From Bradyrhizobium sp. CCBAU 051011 (GTDB lineage Bacteria; Pseudomonadota; Alphaproteobacteria; Rhizobiales; Xanthobacteraceae): DNA of 64,000 nt. Below the pieces are notes generated by a model. The model was not told the DNA's origin and ran no database searches. It worked only from the letters and a program-made list of their open reading frames with translations. Below, piece by piece: positions 21,499-30,344 of the stretch. The stretch is taken from NCBI RefSeq assembly GCF_009930815.1, contig NZ_CP022222.1, positions 2,274,501-2,338,500 on the forward strand, read 5' to 3'. Made by a program: the position numbers and the translations under genes. The number at the start of each line of letters is the position of its first letter. Position 1 is the stretch's first letter.

Positions 21499-22416
21499 TC
21501 AATGCAGCCCCACCTGTCCCGCTTCCCAGCCGAGCATCGCCTGTTTGCGGGTGATGCCCCAGTGGTAGCCGGTCAGGGCGCCGCCTTTGCCGAGTGCGCG
21601 GTGGCAAGGCACGACGAACGACACCGGGTTGCGGCCGACGGCGGCGCCGACGGCGCGTGAGGCCTTCGGGCTTTTGATCTTGGTGGCGATGTCGGAATAG
21701 CAGACCGCGCGGCCCATCGGGATCTTCAACAGCGTCTCCCACACCCGCACCTCGAAATCGGTGCCGATCAGGACCACGCGCAGCGGCTGGTCCGGCCGCC
21801 ACAGCCTGGTATCGAAGATGCGCTGCGCAAGGCCAACGGTGCCGTCGTGGTCCTCGACATGGGTCGCGTTCGGCCAACGCCGCTTCATGTCGGCGAAGGA
21901 GACCTGTTCCTGGCCGGGGTCAGCGAAGGCAAGCCCCGCCAACCCACGGTCGCTGGCGATCACGATGGCGGTGCCGAACGGCGAGGCATGGAAACCGTAA
22001 CGCAGGATCATGCCGGCGCCGCCGTTCTTCCATTCGCCGGGCGACATCGCTTCATGGGTCACGAACAGATCATGCAGCCGGCCCGGGCCCGACAGCCCGG
22101 AGTCGAGCGCGGCATCGAGGATGCTGGCGGAATCGCGCAACAGGCCCTTGGCGTGGTCGAGCGTCAGCGCCTGCATAAAAGCCTTCGGCGTCAGCCCGGC
22201 CCAGCGGCGGAATAGATGGTGCAGTTCATCGGGCGTCAAGGCGGCGGCGTCCGCCATCGCCTCGATGGTCGGTTGCGCGCGCCAGTGCTCCGAGATGAAG
22301 GCGATGGCGCGGCGCACGGAATCATAGTCGCGCTGCGCGGCGCTCTGGAGGCCCGGCTTGGCCAGGCGCTGGTCATGTATGGCTGATATCATCATGGGTT
22401 CTGATTTAGGGCTCAT
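21499..22416 (-). CDS. Ada-type methylated-DNA-protein cysteine methyltransferase with AraC domain
   Basis: Repairs O6-methylguanine by accepting the methyl group on a cysteine, and probably regulates transcription. An N-terminal AraC-like domain (IEAMADAAALTPDELHHLFRRWAG, LTPKAFMQAL) is followed by the methyltransferase part with AVGAAVGRNPVSFVVPCHRALGKGG, the Cys being in PCHR. The zinc-binding N-terminal domain of E. coli Ada is absent. The start is uncertain between ATGs at 22452, 22416 (used here, MSPKSEP) and 22395. It converges with gpmA. Confidence 0.88.
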   Translation of the reverse strand: MSPKSEPMMISAIHDQRLAKPGLQSAAQRDYDSVRRAIAFISEHWRAQPTIEAMADAAALTPDELHHLFRRWAGLTPKAFMQALTLDHAKGLLRDSASILDAALDSGLSGPGRLHDLFVTHEAMSPGEWKNGGAGMILRYGFHASPFGTAIVIASDRGLAGLAFADPGQEQVSFADMKRRWPNATHVEDHDGTVGLAQRIFDTRLWRPDQPLRVVLIGTDFEVRVWETLLKIPMGRAVCYSDIATKIKSPKASRAVGAAVGRNPVSFVVPCHRALGKGGALTGYHWGITRKQAMLGWEAGQVGLH

Positions 22417-22454
22417 GCGCGGCTCAAACCACCCGATTTCCGACAAGCCCAACG

Positions 22455-22502
22455 TAGCGTTTTCGAGCGAAGTGGGAACCGGTTCGCGCGAAGAAAACGC
22501 GT
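22455..22502. repeat. Dispersed repeat, family E, copy 2
   Basis: A near-identical copy of the element at 838-884 (agcgttttc.agcgaagtggg), between the ada-type gene and the DUF2244 gene. Confidence 0.7.
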
Positions 22503-22515
22503 AAAAAAGAAAGCC

Positions 22516-23037
22516 TCAGGTGACGGGGTTGTAAGTAATGCCGCGCTTGGCGGTCTGCAGCGCAGCCAGTAAGGCTTTGGCAAAACTCGCCTTTTCGTCG
22601 GGACCCAAAAAATGGCCGATCGTAACCCGGCGGCCGCGGGATACCAGATAAAGGTGCTCGATGCCGAATTCGGGATCGCCGGTCTGTTCGAGTTGCACCC
22701 AGAGCGGATTGAACGACCATTCGATCAGATGACCGCGATGACTGACCCGCCGCACCCGCAATTCGGACGGCGTCACCACGATGTCCTCGGTGGCGTCAGC
22801 GCTGCGAAAATTGATCCGGAACGCCCAGTAGATCACCAGCACATCGAGGCCGAAAAAGCCGAGCACCGGCCAGGCACCCATCAGGCAAAATGCGATGCCG
22901 GCAACAAAACTCACCGCGCCGATGAATGCCATCAGCACCAGAAAGCCAGTGCGGTTGAGCGACCGATGCGGCGTCACCCGCGCCGAAAAAAGCGTCGGCT
23001 GGTCGAGCGCCGGATCAAAGTCGTTGCTTGCTGTCAT
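22516..23037 (-). CDS. DUF2244 integral membrane protein
   Basis: A 173-aa protein with two adjacent transmembrane helices (about residues 31-72: FLVLMAFIGAVSFVAGIAFCL and WPVLGFFGLDVLVIYWAF), then a cytosolic domain with WSFNPLWVQLEQ and HLYLVSRGRRVTIGHFL. This layout is that of DUF2244, which is widespread in alphaproteobacteria and has no assigned function. It is divergent from nth with only 22 bp between the two starts, so the promoters must overlap the opposing gene or sit upstream in it. Confidence 0.88.
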   Translation of the reverse strand: MTASNDFDPALDQPTLFSARVTPHRSLNRTGFLVLMAFIGAVSFVAGIAFCLMGAWPVLGFFGLDVLVIYWAFRINFRSADATEDIVVTPSELRVRRVSHRGHLIEWSFNPLWVQLEQTGDPEFGIEHLYLVSRGRRVTIGHFLGPDEKASFAKALLAALQTAKRGITYNPVT

Positions 23038-23059
23038 CGCGTATCAGTATATCCCGATC

Positions 23060-23833
23060 ATGGCCAAAATCATCCGCTCTCTCAGCGCCAAAAAACCCGG
23101 CGTTCCATCCGCGCCGAAAAAACCGGCCAAGAAGGCCGCCAAGGCGCCGCCCAAACCGGCGAAGAAATCAGCCAAGCCAAAATCTCTGAAACCAAAGCCC
23201 TGGACGCCGGCCGAGATCCATGAGGCCTTCAGCCGTTTTCGCAAGGCCAATCCGGAGCCGAAGGGCGAGCTCGAACACCTCAATCCCTACACGCTGCTGG
23301 TGGCGGTCGTGCTGTCGGCGCAGGCGACCGATGCCGGCGTCAACAAGGCGACGCGCGCGCTGTTTGCGGTCGCCGACACGCCCGAGAGGATGCTTGAGCT
23401 CGGCGAAGAGAAAGTGCGCGAGTACATCAAGACCATCGGGCTCTATCGCAACAAGGCCAGGAACGTCATCGCGCTGTCGGAAAAGCTGATCGCCGAGTTC
23501 GGCGGCGAGGTGCCGCGCACCCGGGCCGAAATCGAGTCGCTGCCGGGGGCCGGGCGCAAGACCGCCAATGTCGTGCTCAACATGGCCTATGGCGAACATA
23601 CGATGGCGGTTGATACGCATGTATTCCGCGTCGGCAACCGCACAGGGCTTGCACCCGGCAATACGCCGCTGGAAGTCGAGTTGGGATTGGAGAAGGTGAT
23701 CCCGTCCGAATTCATGCTGCACGCCCATCACTGGCTGATCCTGCACGGGCGCTACACCTGTCTGGCCCGCAAGCCACGCTGCGAGGTGTGTCTGATCAAC
23801 GACCTCTGCCACTGGCCGGAAAAGACGGTGTGA
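23060..23833 (+). CDS. nth: Endonuclease III
   Basis: A DNA glycosylase/AP lyase removing oxidised pyrimidines. The 257-aa product has the HhH motif SLPGAGRKTANVVLNMAYG with the catalytic Lys, the Asp in AVDTHVFRVGNR, and the [4Fe-4S] cluster cysteines in CLARKPRCEVCLINDLC (C-x6-C-x2-C-x5-C). The first 50 residues are a Lys/Pro/Ala-rich basic tail not found in E. coli Nth, possibly for DNA binding. The ATG at 23060 is used; the frame upstream overlaps the DUF2244 gene. Confidence 0.95.
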   Translation: MAKIIRSLSAKKPGVPSAPKKPAKKAAKAPPKPAKKSAKPKSLKPKPWTPAEIHEAFSRFRKANPEPKGELEHLNPYTLLVAVVLSAQATDAGVNKATRALFAVADTPERMLELGEEKVREYIKTIGLYRNKARNVIALSEKLIAEFGGEVPRTRAEIESLPGAGRKTANVVLNMAYGEHTMAVDTHVFRVGNRTGLAPGNTPLEVELGLEKVIPSEFMLHAHHWLILHGRYTCLARKPRCEVCLINDLCHWPEKTV

Positions 23834-23845
23834 GTTTCTTCTCAA

Positions 23846-23894
23846 CCTCGCCCCGCTTGCGGGGAGAGGTCGACGCGCTCTTGCGCGGCGGGTG
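23846..23894. repeat. Family C repeat (ccgcttgcgggg type), left part split by IS110
   Basis: The arms cctcgccccgcttgcggggagagg followed by cgcgctcttgcgcgg, running up to the IS110 core. Its other half lies at 25049-25135 across the insertion. Intact relatives lie at 40056-40104 and 40490-40648. Confidence 0.7.
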
Positions 23895-23911
23895 AGCGAC
23901 TATCTGGTTTG

Positions 23912-24853
23912 TCAAGTTGCATTGGCATACGCGGTTCGCGCGTCGCGAGCTTTTGCGTTGAGCCTGACGAGGAGCTTGCGGGCAAGGGCAATGCGAACGA
24001 CCATTTTCTCCTTGCCGGCCTTGAGCAGCCTGTCGCGGAACTCGGCAAGGCTTTTGTCGTAGCGGGCGGCGATGGCCGCGACGAGGAAGAGGATCGAGCG
24101 GACGCCGGCGCGACCACCGCGGGTGGGTCGCTTGCCCTTTCGCTTACCGCTGTCATTGGCGATCGGGGCAAGGCCGGCAAGCTTGGCAATGGCTTTGTTG
24201 GAGAGCGTGCCAATTTCCGGTAGTTCGGCATGAAGGCGCGCAACGGTCCGCCCGGCGACGCCCTTCATCTCGCGCCAGGTCTCGGCGAGCTTTGCCCACA
24301 GCGGATCGTCATCGATCATGGAGGCGATTTCCCCCTCGAGCGAGCGGGATTGGCGCTTGAGCAGGGCGATCACTTCGTCGAGGCTGGCCAGCATCTCGGG
24401 GTTATCGAGCAGGCTTGCGCGACGCTGCTTCTGCACGGTGAGATCGTCGGTGACCTGCCGGAGCCTTGCCACAAGCGCCTTCAGGCGCTGCTGGGCTTGG
24501 CTTGGCAAGGGGGTCGGAGCCAGGTTCTTGGCATGGGCGAAGCGGGCAATGACGGAGGAATCGATCCGGTCGGTCTTTTCCAGAATGCCCATCGCCTCGG
24601 CGTAGCGGCGGACGTTGCGTGGATTGGTCAGCGCGCAGCTGATGCCTTTTTCCCACAGCTCGACGAATGCCCGTCGCTCGTACCCGCCACTGGCCTCCAT
24701 CACCACCAGCGTGACGGCATGTTCACGGCAGAACGCGGCCAGTTCCGCAATGCCTGCCGTATCGTTATTGAAGCTCGCAAGCCGATGCCCGGGCTCGATG
24801 CAGACATCGAGCTTGGCTTTCGAAACGTCCACTCCACAAATTGTGTTCTTCAC
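23912..24853 (-). CDS. IS110 family transposase (DEDD plus Tnp_20), copy 1
   Basis: A 313-aa recombinase identical to the copy at 46084-47025. The N-terminal RuvC-like DEDD domain opens GVDVSKAKLDVCIEPG (first Asp); later acidic residues are in VVMEASGGYERR and EKTDRIDSSVIARFA. The C-terminal Tnp_20 domain contains LAPIANDSGKRKGKRPTRGGRAGVR, which supplies the catalytic serine. Translation starts at GTG (24851-24853) after AAGGCAGG. The frame is intact, so the copy is probably active. It acts with the RNA encoded just upstream. Confidence 0.95.
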   Translation of the reverse strand: MKNTICGVDVSKAKLDVCIEPGHRLASFNNDTAGIAELAAFCREHAVTLVVMEASGGYERRAFVELWEKGISCALTNPRNVRRYAEAMGILEKTDRIDSSVIARFAHAKNLAPTPLPSQAQQRLKALVARLRQVTDDLTVQKQRRASLLDNPEMLASLDEVIALLKRQSRSLEGEIASMIDDDPLWAKLAETWREMKGVAGRTVARLHAELPEIGTLSNKAIAKLAGLAPIANDSGKRKGKRPTRGGRAGVRSILFLVAAIAARYDKSLAEFRDRLLKAGKEKMVVRIALARKLLVRLNAKARDARTAYANAT

Positions 24854-25046
24854 GGTAACCTGCCTTGTCCATGCGATCGGAGCTCAAGCGACTGTTCGGT
24901 CGTGCGTGACATGGCGAAGATCCCAAAGCTCACCCACGGTTGTAGCCGGAGGGGGAACGGGCGACATCGCCACGCGTCTTGGCCGGTGGCCACCGGCCAA
25001 GACGCTAAGTCGCTTCCATCGCACAAATCTTGGCCGTGCAGATACA
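24854..25046 (-). ncRNA. Predicted IS110 bridge RNA, copy 1
   Basis: The non-coding 5' end of the element, same layout as copy 2. It starts near a perfect 32-nt palindrome (24974-25005). Predicted target guides are at 24955-24950 (CCCCCT) and 24935-24929 (GGGTGAG). Predicted donor guides are at 24893-24887 (AGTCGCT) and 24868-24864 (ACAAG). Reasoning is given under copy 2. The RNA ends are not determined. Confidence 0.7.
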
Positions 25047-25048
25047 AG

Positions 25049-25135
25049 GGGGTACAGGTCCATCAATTGACGGAGCACGCGGAGAGAGCCCCTCACCCCA
25101 ACCCTCTCCCCGCGAAGAGCGGGGAGAGGGAGAAC
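25049..25135. repeat. Family C repeat, right part split by IS110 copy 1
   Basis: Contains cccctcaccccaaccctctccccgcg and the matching arm gcggggagaggg, ending at the stop of the EI24 gene. It is the partner half of 23846-23894. Confidence 0.65.
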
Positions 25136-25887
25136 TAAGCCACCGGCATTCCCGTTTTCCTCGCCGGCTCGATCAGCTCCGGCCGGGGGCCCGACAGCCG
25201 CTTGTGCATGTGGACCATGAAGGCCATGCCGAACACGGGTGTCGCCAGATTGACGATCGGGATCGAGACGAAGGCGGCGATGAAGAGGCCGGCGGTGAAC
25301 ACGGTCGCCGCATTGTCCCTGCGCATCGCCTTGGCTTCCGCCGGCGAGCGGAAGCGCATGGCGGCGAGTTCGAAATATTCGCGGCCCAAGAGCCATGCGG
25401 TGGCGATGAAGAAAATCAGAAAACCCGCACCCGCGAACAGCACAAAGGGCAGCGCGATCAGGTAGACCAGGATGGTCAGCAGCGCCGTCTTGATGCCCTC
25501 GGGGATCGAGATGCCAAGCGGCAGCGCGGCGCCGGGGCGCTCGGCCGGATAATGTTCGCGCTCGACATGCTCGGCGACGTCGTCGACGAACACGCTGGCG
25601 ATCAGCGAGGTGACTGCCGGCATCAGGAAAATGCCGCCGAGGACGACACCGAGCCCGGCCGCGATCGAGATGATCCAGGAAAGGATGTTGAGCGTCGTGT
25701 GGAAGCCCGGCCCCAGCATTGCCTCGGCCCAGCCTTCGCCGTATTCGGCGAACCAGCTCAACGCGCGCTGCAAGCCGATGGCCAGCACCGTGATCAGCAC
25801 CAGCGCCAGCCCGATCGAGCGCCACAAAATGGTACGCATCGGCGGCGACAGGATCTGCGAAAGCGCCTTGACGGCGGCGTCCAACAT
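25135..25887 (-). CDS. EI24/CysZ-like integral membrane protein
   Basis: A 250-aa membrane protein with about five hydrophobic segments (for example SIGLALVLITVLAIGLQ, ILSWIISIAAGLGVVLGGIFLM, ILVYLIALPFVLFAGAGFLIFFIA, FTAGLFIAAFVSIPIVN). It has the conserved motif WLLGREYFELAAMRFRSPAEAKAMRRDN of the EI24 domain family, which includes the sulfate permease CysZ. Sulfate transport is only a family-level guess. The ATG at 25885-25887 (MLDAAVKAL) is preferred over the longer frame, which starts with a non-membrane tail. It is divergent from the HMG-CoA lyase-like gene. Confidence 0.85.
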   Translation of the reverse strand: MLDAAVKALSQILSPPMRTILWRSIGLALVLITVLAIGLQRALSWFAEYGEGWAEAMLGPGFHTTLNILSWIISIAAGLGVVLGGIFLMPAVTSLIASVFVDDVAEHVEREHYPAERPGAALPLGISIPEGIKTALLTILVYLIALPFVLFAGAGFLIFFIATAWLLGREYFELAAMRFRSPAEAKAMRRDNAATVFTAGLFIAAFVSIPIVNLATPVFGMAFMVHMHKRLSGPRPELIEPARKTGMPVA

Positions 25888-26010
25888 GGCGGTCTGGCCT
25901 CTTGTGAAAAAACCCTCGCGAGAGGTAGATAGCCCCAGGGGTTTCGGCAAGAGCCTGCCGGCTCCCGGGAGGCGAACCGCCGTCAAAAAACAACGCCGCT
26001 AGAGGCTGCT

Positions 26011-26958
26011 ATGACCCGTGTTCAGGAACTCTATCCAGACAACAAGATCGTGCTGCGCGAGGTAGGCCTGCGCGACGGCCTGCAGCTCGTGAAGACGTTT
26101 CCGTCCACCGCCGCCAAGCAGCGCTGGATCCGCGACGAATATGCCGCCGGCGTGCGGCACTTCGAGGTCGGCTCATTCCTGCCGGCGAAGACGTTTCCGC
26201 AATTCGCCGATGTGCAGGACATCATCGCGACCGTGGCATCGCTGCCCGGCGCTTACGGCATCGCGCTGACGCTGAACGAGCGCGGTGTCAACGAGGCGCT
26301 GGCGTCGGGCGTTGCGGAAGTGGCGACGGTGGTTTCGGCGACCGAGGAGCACAGCCAGGCCAACGCCAACCGTTCGCGCGAATCTGCGATCGCCAACGTC
26401 AGGCGGCTCTGCGAGTTGCGCGACGCCAGCGCGCACAAGCCGGTGGTAAATTCCGCGATCTCGATGGCGCTGGGTTGCTCGATCGTGGGGCCGGTAGACC
26501 TAAAGGAAGTGTTGCGGTTGACGGAAAAGCTGTTCGAAGCTGGCGTCGACATGGTCGCGATCGCCGACACGGTCGGTTATGCCGGGCCGAAGCAGGTCGG
26601 TGAACTCGTCGCAGGGGCGGTGAAGATCGCGGGAGCCAGGCCGATCTGCATTCACCTGCATGACACCAGAGGCATGGGCATCGCCAACGCTTCCGCCGCG
26701 CTCGATGCCGGGGCGCGTGTGCTCGACGGATCGCTCGGTGGTCTCGGCGGTTGCCCGTTCGCGCCGGGCGCCACCGGCAATGTCGTGTTTGAGGACCTCG
26801 CGTTCCTGTGCGAGAGCAAGGGATTTGCCACCGGCATCGATATCGAGAAGCTGATTGCGGTGCGCGGAATTCTGAAATCCGAAATGCCCGGTGAGGCGCT
26901 GTATGGCGGATTGGCGCGGGCCGGCTTGCCGCGCGGGAGAGCGGCGAGGGCGGCCTGA
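26011..26958 (+). CDS. Hydroxymethylglutaryl-CoA lyase family protein
   Basis: A 315-aa TIM-barrel enzyme of the HMGL-like family, which cleaves or forms C-C bonds next to a CoA thioester. The first strand is VLREVGLRDGLQLV (metal Asp in the RDG motif). The barrel has HLHDTRGMGIANA (metal His pair). The loop LGGLGGCPFAPGATGNV carries the catalytic Cys and matches the HMG-CoA lyase signature. Leucine catabolism is the natural guess, but no partner genes lie nearby to confirm it. Confidence 0.88.
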   Translation: MTRVQELYPDNKIVLREVGLRDGLQLVKTFPSTAAKQRWIRDEYAAGVRHFEVGSFLPAKTFPQFADVQDIIATVASLPGAYGIALTLNERGVNEALASGVAEVATVVSATEEHSQANANRSRESAIANVRRLCELRDASAHKPVVNSAISMALGCSIVGPVDLKEVLRLTEKLFEAGVDMVAIADTVGYAGPKQVGELVAGAVKIAGARPICIHLHDTRGMGIANASAALDAGARVLDGSLGGLGGCPFAPGATGNVVFEDLAFLCESKGFATGIDIEKLIAVRGILKSEMPGEALYGGLARAGLPRGRAARAA

Positions 26959-26970
26959 ACGCCTTTCGTC

Positions 26971-26993
26971 ATGGCCGGGCTTGACCCGGCCAT
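26971..26993. repeat. Dispersed short palindrome, family F, copy 2
   Basis: Hairpin arms atggccggg and cccggccat, matching 7671-7693. It lies between the convergent HMG-CoA lyase-like and copA genes and could act as a terminator for either. Confidence 0.75.
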
Positions 26994-27036
26994 CCATGCC
27001 TTCCTTGCCGACGACCGCAACGGCTCGCCTTCCCAA

Positions 27037-29424
27037 CTACAGCCGCGTCATCCGCAGCCGCAGCGCGTTGCCGACGACGCTCACCGAAGATAGCGCCATC
27101 GCCGCAGCGGCGATGATTGGCGATAGCAACAAGCCGAACGCCGGATAGAGAATGCCGGCGGCGATCGGGATGCCGGCGGCGTTGTAGACGAAGGCGAAGA
27201 ACAGGTTTTGCCTGATATTGCGCATGGTCGCCTGCGACAGGCGGCGAGCGCGGACGATGCCGACAAGATCGCCCCTCAACAGCGTGACCCCTGCGCTTTC
27301 CATCGCGACATCGGTGCCGGTGCCCATGGCAATGCCGACCTCGGCGGCGGCGAGCGCCGGGGCGTCGTTGACGCCGTCGCCCGCCATCGCGACGATCCTT
27401 CCGGCCTTCTGCAGTTTTGCCACCACCGCGCTCTTCTGATCGGGCAGCACCTCCGCTTCGACATCGGCGATACCGAGGCTTCTTGCTACGGCGTTCGCGG
27501 TGGTTCGGTTGTCGCCCGTGAGCATGATGACCTTGATGCCTTCAGCCGCCAGCGCCTTCAGCGCGTCTGGCGTCGATGCCTTCACCGGGTCGGCGATGGC
27601 GAAAAGGCCCGCGAGCTTGCCATCAATGGCCATGCTGATGACGGTCGCGCCCTCGCCGCGGAGACGTTCGCCCTCATCGTTCAATACGCTCGCGTCGATG
27701 TTGAGCGATTGCAGGAAGTTCGCATTGCCAAGCACAATGGTCTTGCCGTCGACCTTGCCGGTGGCGCCCTTGCCGGTCGGCGAGTCGAACTCTTCGACTT
27801 TACCGAGATCGAGATTGCGCTCCCTGGCTGATCGCACGATCGCATCGGCCAGCGGGTGTTCGCTCGCCCGCTCGACGGTGGCAGCCAGCCGCAGAATATC
27901 GGTCTCGTTAAATCCGTCTGCCGGAACGATGGCGACCACCTTCGGCCTGCCTTCGGTCAGCGTGCCCGTCTTGTCGACCACCAGCGTATCGACCTTCTCC
28001 ATGCGCTCCAGCGCTTCCGCATTCTTGATCAGCACGCCGGCCTGCGCGCCATGCCCGACGCCGACCATGATCGACATCGGCGTGGCAAGGCCGAGTGCGC
28101 AGGGACAAGCGATAATGAGCACGCTGACCGCAGCGACCAGGCCGAATGCCAGGCGCGGTTCGGGGCCGAACCATGCCCAGGCGCCGAACGCAAGCAGCGC
28201 CACGGCGATCACCGTCGGCACAAACCAGCCAGCGACCTGATCTGCCAGCCGCTGGATCGGCGCACGCGAGCGCTGCGCGTCTGCCACCATCTTCACGATC
28301 TGCGACAGCAGCGTATCGCGTCCGACTTTCTCGGCGCGCATGACGAAGCCGCCGGATTGATTGAGCGTGCCGGCGATGACCTTGCTGCCGGCTTCCTTGG
28401 TCACGGGCATGGATTCGCCCGTCACCAGTGCCTCATCGAGCGAGGAGCGGCCTTCGAGAATGACGCCGTCGACCGGCACCTTCTCGCCCGGCCGCACGCG
28501 CAATCTGTCGCCGACGGCGAGGGTGTCGATCTCGACTTCATGGTCCGCGTCATCGTCGCCGATCCGGCGCGCCGTCTTCGGTGCAAGCTGCAGCAGCGCC
28601 TTGATCGCTCCTGACGTCGCTTCACGCGCGCGCAGTTCGAGCACCTGGCCGAGCAGTACGAGCACGGTGATGACGGCAGCCGCTTCGAAGTAGACCGCGA
28701 CGGCGCCGCCATGGCCGCGGAAGGTGGCGGGAAAGATACCGGGCGCGACCGTGCCGATGACGCTGTAGACATAGGCGACGCCGGTGCCCATCGCGATCAG
28801 CGTGAACATGTTGAGATTGCGCGTCTGTAGCGATTGCCAGCCGCGCACGAAGAACGGCCAGCCGGCCCAGAGCACGACGGGAGTGGCGGACGCGAACTGG
28901 ATCCAGTTCGATAGCGTCGGATCGACGAAGCCATGGCCGCCGACGAGGTGACCGCCCATTTCGAGGACGACCGCGGGCAGCGCGAGCACGAGGCCGATCC
29001 AGAAGCGGCGCGTCATGTCGGCCAGTTCTGGATTGGGCGGCGTATCCAGACTCGTGACCTCCGGCTCCAGCGCCATGCCGCATATCGGGCAGCTTCCGGG
29101 GCCGACCTGGCGGATCTCCGGGTGCATCGGGCAGGTGTAGATCGCCCCTTCCGGCACCGCGGCCTTCGGTTGCTTGTCCTTTTCGAGATAGGCGAGGGGA
29201 TCGGCGGCGAATTTGGTCCGGCAACCGGCCGAGCAGAAATGAAAGGTCTCGCCCTTGTAGTCGAAGCGGTGCTTGCTGGTCTCGGGGTTCACGGTCATGC
29301 CGCAAACGGGGTCGCGCACGGTTGCGGCAGCGTTACTGTGATGATGGTGAGCATGGCCATGGCCGCCGCAGCAGGCGCTGTTGGACGCGCCGTCTCGATC
29401 GGCGTTCTCATTCCTGTTCATCAT
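27037..29424 (-). CDS. copA: Cu+-exporting P1B-type ATPase with YHS and metal-binding N-terminus
   Basis: Exports monovalent copper (or silver) from the cytosol. The 795-aa protein has a His-rich start ([10 protein letters not shown]), a YHS domain (DPVCGMTV to AADPLAYL, about 38-80), a heavy-metal-binding domain (YTCPMHPEI...[10 protein letters not shown], about 96-121), eight transmembrane helices, TGES in the actuator loop, the CPC metal site in ACPCALG, the phosphorylated Asp in DKTGTLTEG, the SEHPLADAI motif and [10 protein letters not shown]. It lacks the usual CxxC ferredoxin-like domains. It is divergent from a CsoR-type regulator over a shared operator. Confidence 0.93.
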   Translation of the reverse strand: MMNRNENADRDGASNSACCGGHGHAHHHHSNAAATVRDPVCGMTVNPETSKHRFDYKGETFHFCSAGCRTKFAADPLAYLEKDKQPKAAVPEGAIYTCPMHPEIRQVGPGSCPICGMALEPEVTSLDTPPNPELADMTRRFWIGLVLALPAVVLEMGGHLVGGHGFVDPTLSNWIQFASATPVVLWAGWPFFVRGWQSLQTRNLNMFTLIAMGTGVAYVYSVIGTVAPGIFPATFRGHGGAVAVYFEAAAVITVLVLLGQVLELRAREATSGAIKALLQLAPKTARRIGDDDADHEVEIDTLAVGDRLRVRPGEKVPVDGVILEGRSSLDEALVTGESMPVTKEAGSKVIAGTLNQSGGFVMRAEKVGRDTLLSQIVKMVADAQRSRAPIQRLADQVAGWFVPTVIAVALLAFGAWAWFGPEPRLAFGLVAAVSVLIIACPCALGLATPMSIMVGVGHGAQAGVLIKNAEALERMEKVDTLVVDKTGTLTEGRPKVVAIVPADGFNETDILRLAATVERASEHPLADAIVRSARERNLDLGKVEEFDSPTGKGATGKVDGKTIVLGNANFLQSLNIDASVLNDEGERLRGEGATVISMAIDGKLAGLFAIADPVKASTPDALKALAAEGIKVIMLTGDNRTTANAVARSLGIADVEAEVLPDQKSAVVAKLQKAGRIVAMAGDGVNDAPALAAAEVGIAMGTGTDVAMESAGVTLLRGDLVGIVRARRLSQATMRNIRQNLFFAFVYNAAGIPIAAGILYPAFGLLLSPIIAAAAMALSSVSVVGNALRLRMTRL

Positions 29425-29442
29425 CCGCTCCGGCGCTTGAAA

Positions 29443-29467
29443 CCTATACCCTGTAGGGGTATATAGG
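29443..29467. promoter_or_regulatory. CsoR-type operator between copA and csoR
   Basis: The dyad ATACCCTGTAGGGGTAT lies in a slightly longer palindrome reading cctata...tatagg. It matches the G-tract-bearing operator bound by CsoR/RcnR proteins. It sits 18 bp from the copA start and 4 bp from the regulator start, so it would control both. Confidence 0.85.
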
Positions 29468-29471
29468 CTCC

Positions 29472-29747
29472 ATGCGAAAAGACATCAAGGCATCCTGTCA
29501 AAAGCGCCTCAGCCGGATCGAGGGCCAGGTCCGCGGCCTGTCAAAGATGGTCGACGAGGACCGCTACTGCATCGACATCGTCACGCAGATCTCCGCCGTG
29601 CGGGCTGCGCTGCGCCGCGTCGAGGAGGAAGTGCTGCGGGATCACGTCTCGCATTGCGTCGAGCACGCCATCACCAGCGGCAACAAGGCCGACCAGCGCG
29701 AGAAGATCGCGGAGCTGATGGCCGTGATCGGCCGCTCCGACAGATAA
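29472..29747 (+). CDS. csoR: CsoR/RcnR-family metal-sensing repressor
   Basis: A 91-aa all-helical DUF156 repressor that leaves DNA when copper binds. The CsoR ligand set Cys-His-Cys is present: C33 (DRYCID), H58 and C62 (DHVSHC). This favours copper over nickel or cobalt sensing. The N-terminal helix [14 protein letters not shown] is the family hallmark. It is divergent from copA with the dyad operator between the two starts, which fits autoregulation and control of the exporter. Confidence 0.9.
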   Translation: MRKDIKASCQKRLSRIEGQVRGLSKMVDEDRYCIDIVTQISAVRAALRRVEEEVLRDHVSHCVEHAITSGNKADQREKIAELMAVIGRSDR

Positions 29748-29761
29748 GGCAGCAACGCGCC

Positions 29762-30208
29762 TTAGTCGTAGTGATGGCCGTGCTTGCGCGCTTTCGGCTT
29801 CTTGTCGGACGCCGTCGGGATCATCACCACGCGGCCGTAGCGTACGCCGCGCTCGGCGATGATGTGATCGGCAAAGTGCCGGACCTCACCGCTGGCGCCC
29901 TTCAACGCCGTCACCTCCATGCAAGAGTCGTCGTCGAGATGGACATGCAGCGTTGCTAGCGACAGATCGTGGTGGCCGTGGAAGCTCTGCACCAACCGTT
30001 TCGACAGGTCGCGCGCGGCGTGATCGTAGACATAGACCAGCGCCGCAACGCATTGGCCTGACGGCGCTGCGTCCTCGGCGTTCTGCTGCAGGCCGGCGCG
30101 GGCGAGATCGCGGATGATCTCGGAGCGGTTCTGATAGCCGCGGGCTTCCGCCGCCGCGTCGATCTCGGCGAGCAGATCGTCTTCGATCGTGATGGTGATC
30201 CGTTGCAT
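29762..30208 (-). CDS. nikR: Nickel-responsive regulator NikR
   Basis: A 148-aa nickel-dependent repressor. The N-terminal ribbon-helix-helix is MQRITITIEDDLLAEIDAAAEARGYQNRSEIIRDLAR. The C-terminal ACT-like domain has the square-planar nickel site: a His in FHGHHD, then the two His and the Cys of LHVHLDDDSC, equivalent to H76, H87, H89 and C95 of E. coli NikR. The C-terminus adds a Lys/His-rich tail (KKPKARKHGHHYD). The operator lies 24 bp upstream of the start and faces the divergent TonB receptor gene. Confidence 0.93.
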   Translation of the reverse strand: MQRITITIEDDLLAEIDAAAEARGYQNRSEIIRDLARAGLQQNAEDAAPSGQCVAALVYVYDHAARDLSKRLVQSFHGHHDLSLATLHVHLDDDSCMEVTALKGASGEVRHFADHIIAERGVRYGRVVMIPTASDKKPKARKHGHHYD

Positions 30209-30231
30209 GGAAAATTCTGTCCTGAGCCGGA

Positions 30232-30259
30232 GTATGATATTTCTATTGTATCGTCATAC
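30232..30259. promoter_or_regulatory. NikR operator
   Basis: GTATGA (30232-30237), a 16-nt spacer, TCATAC (30254-30259). This matches the NikR consensus GTATGA-N16-TCATAC at every position. It lies between nikR and the TonB receptor gene, so nickel-loaded NikR should repress both. Confidence 0.92.
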
Positions 30260-30344
30260 TGCGCTTGCTAGCGTGAGGCGCCGGTTAAGTCGAATTGATG
30301 CGGTCGCATGCCGACTGTAGCAGTTATCCTGCGGGGCATGAGCG

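Larger units (their letters stand above)
23895..25048 (-). mobile_element. IS110-family insertion sequence, copy 1
   Basis: A 1,154-bp element counting both CT core dinucleotides (on the minus strand at 25047-25048 and 23895-23896). The second copy at 45889-47042 has the same length and encodes an identical transposase. There are no terminal inverted repeats and no target duplication beyond the core, as expected for IS110. About 195 bp of non-coding DNA precede the transposase and about 16 bp follow it. It sits inside a family C repeat. Element ends were set by comparing the flanks of the two copies. Confidence 0.9.
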
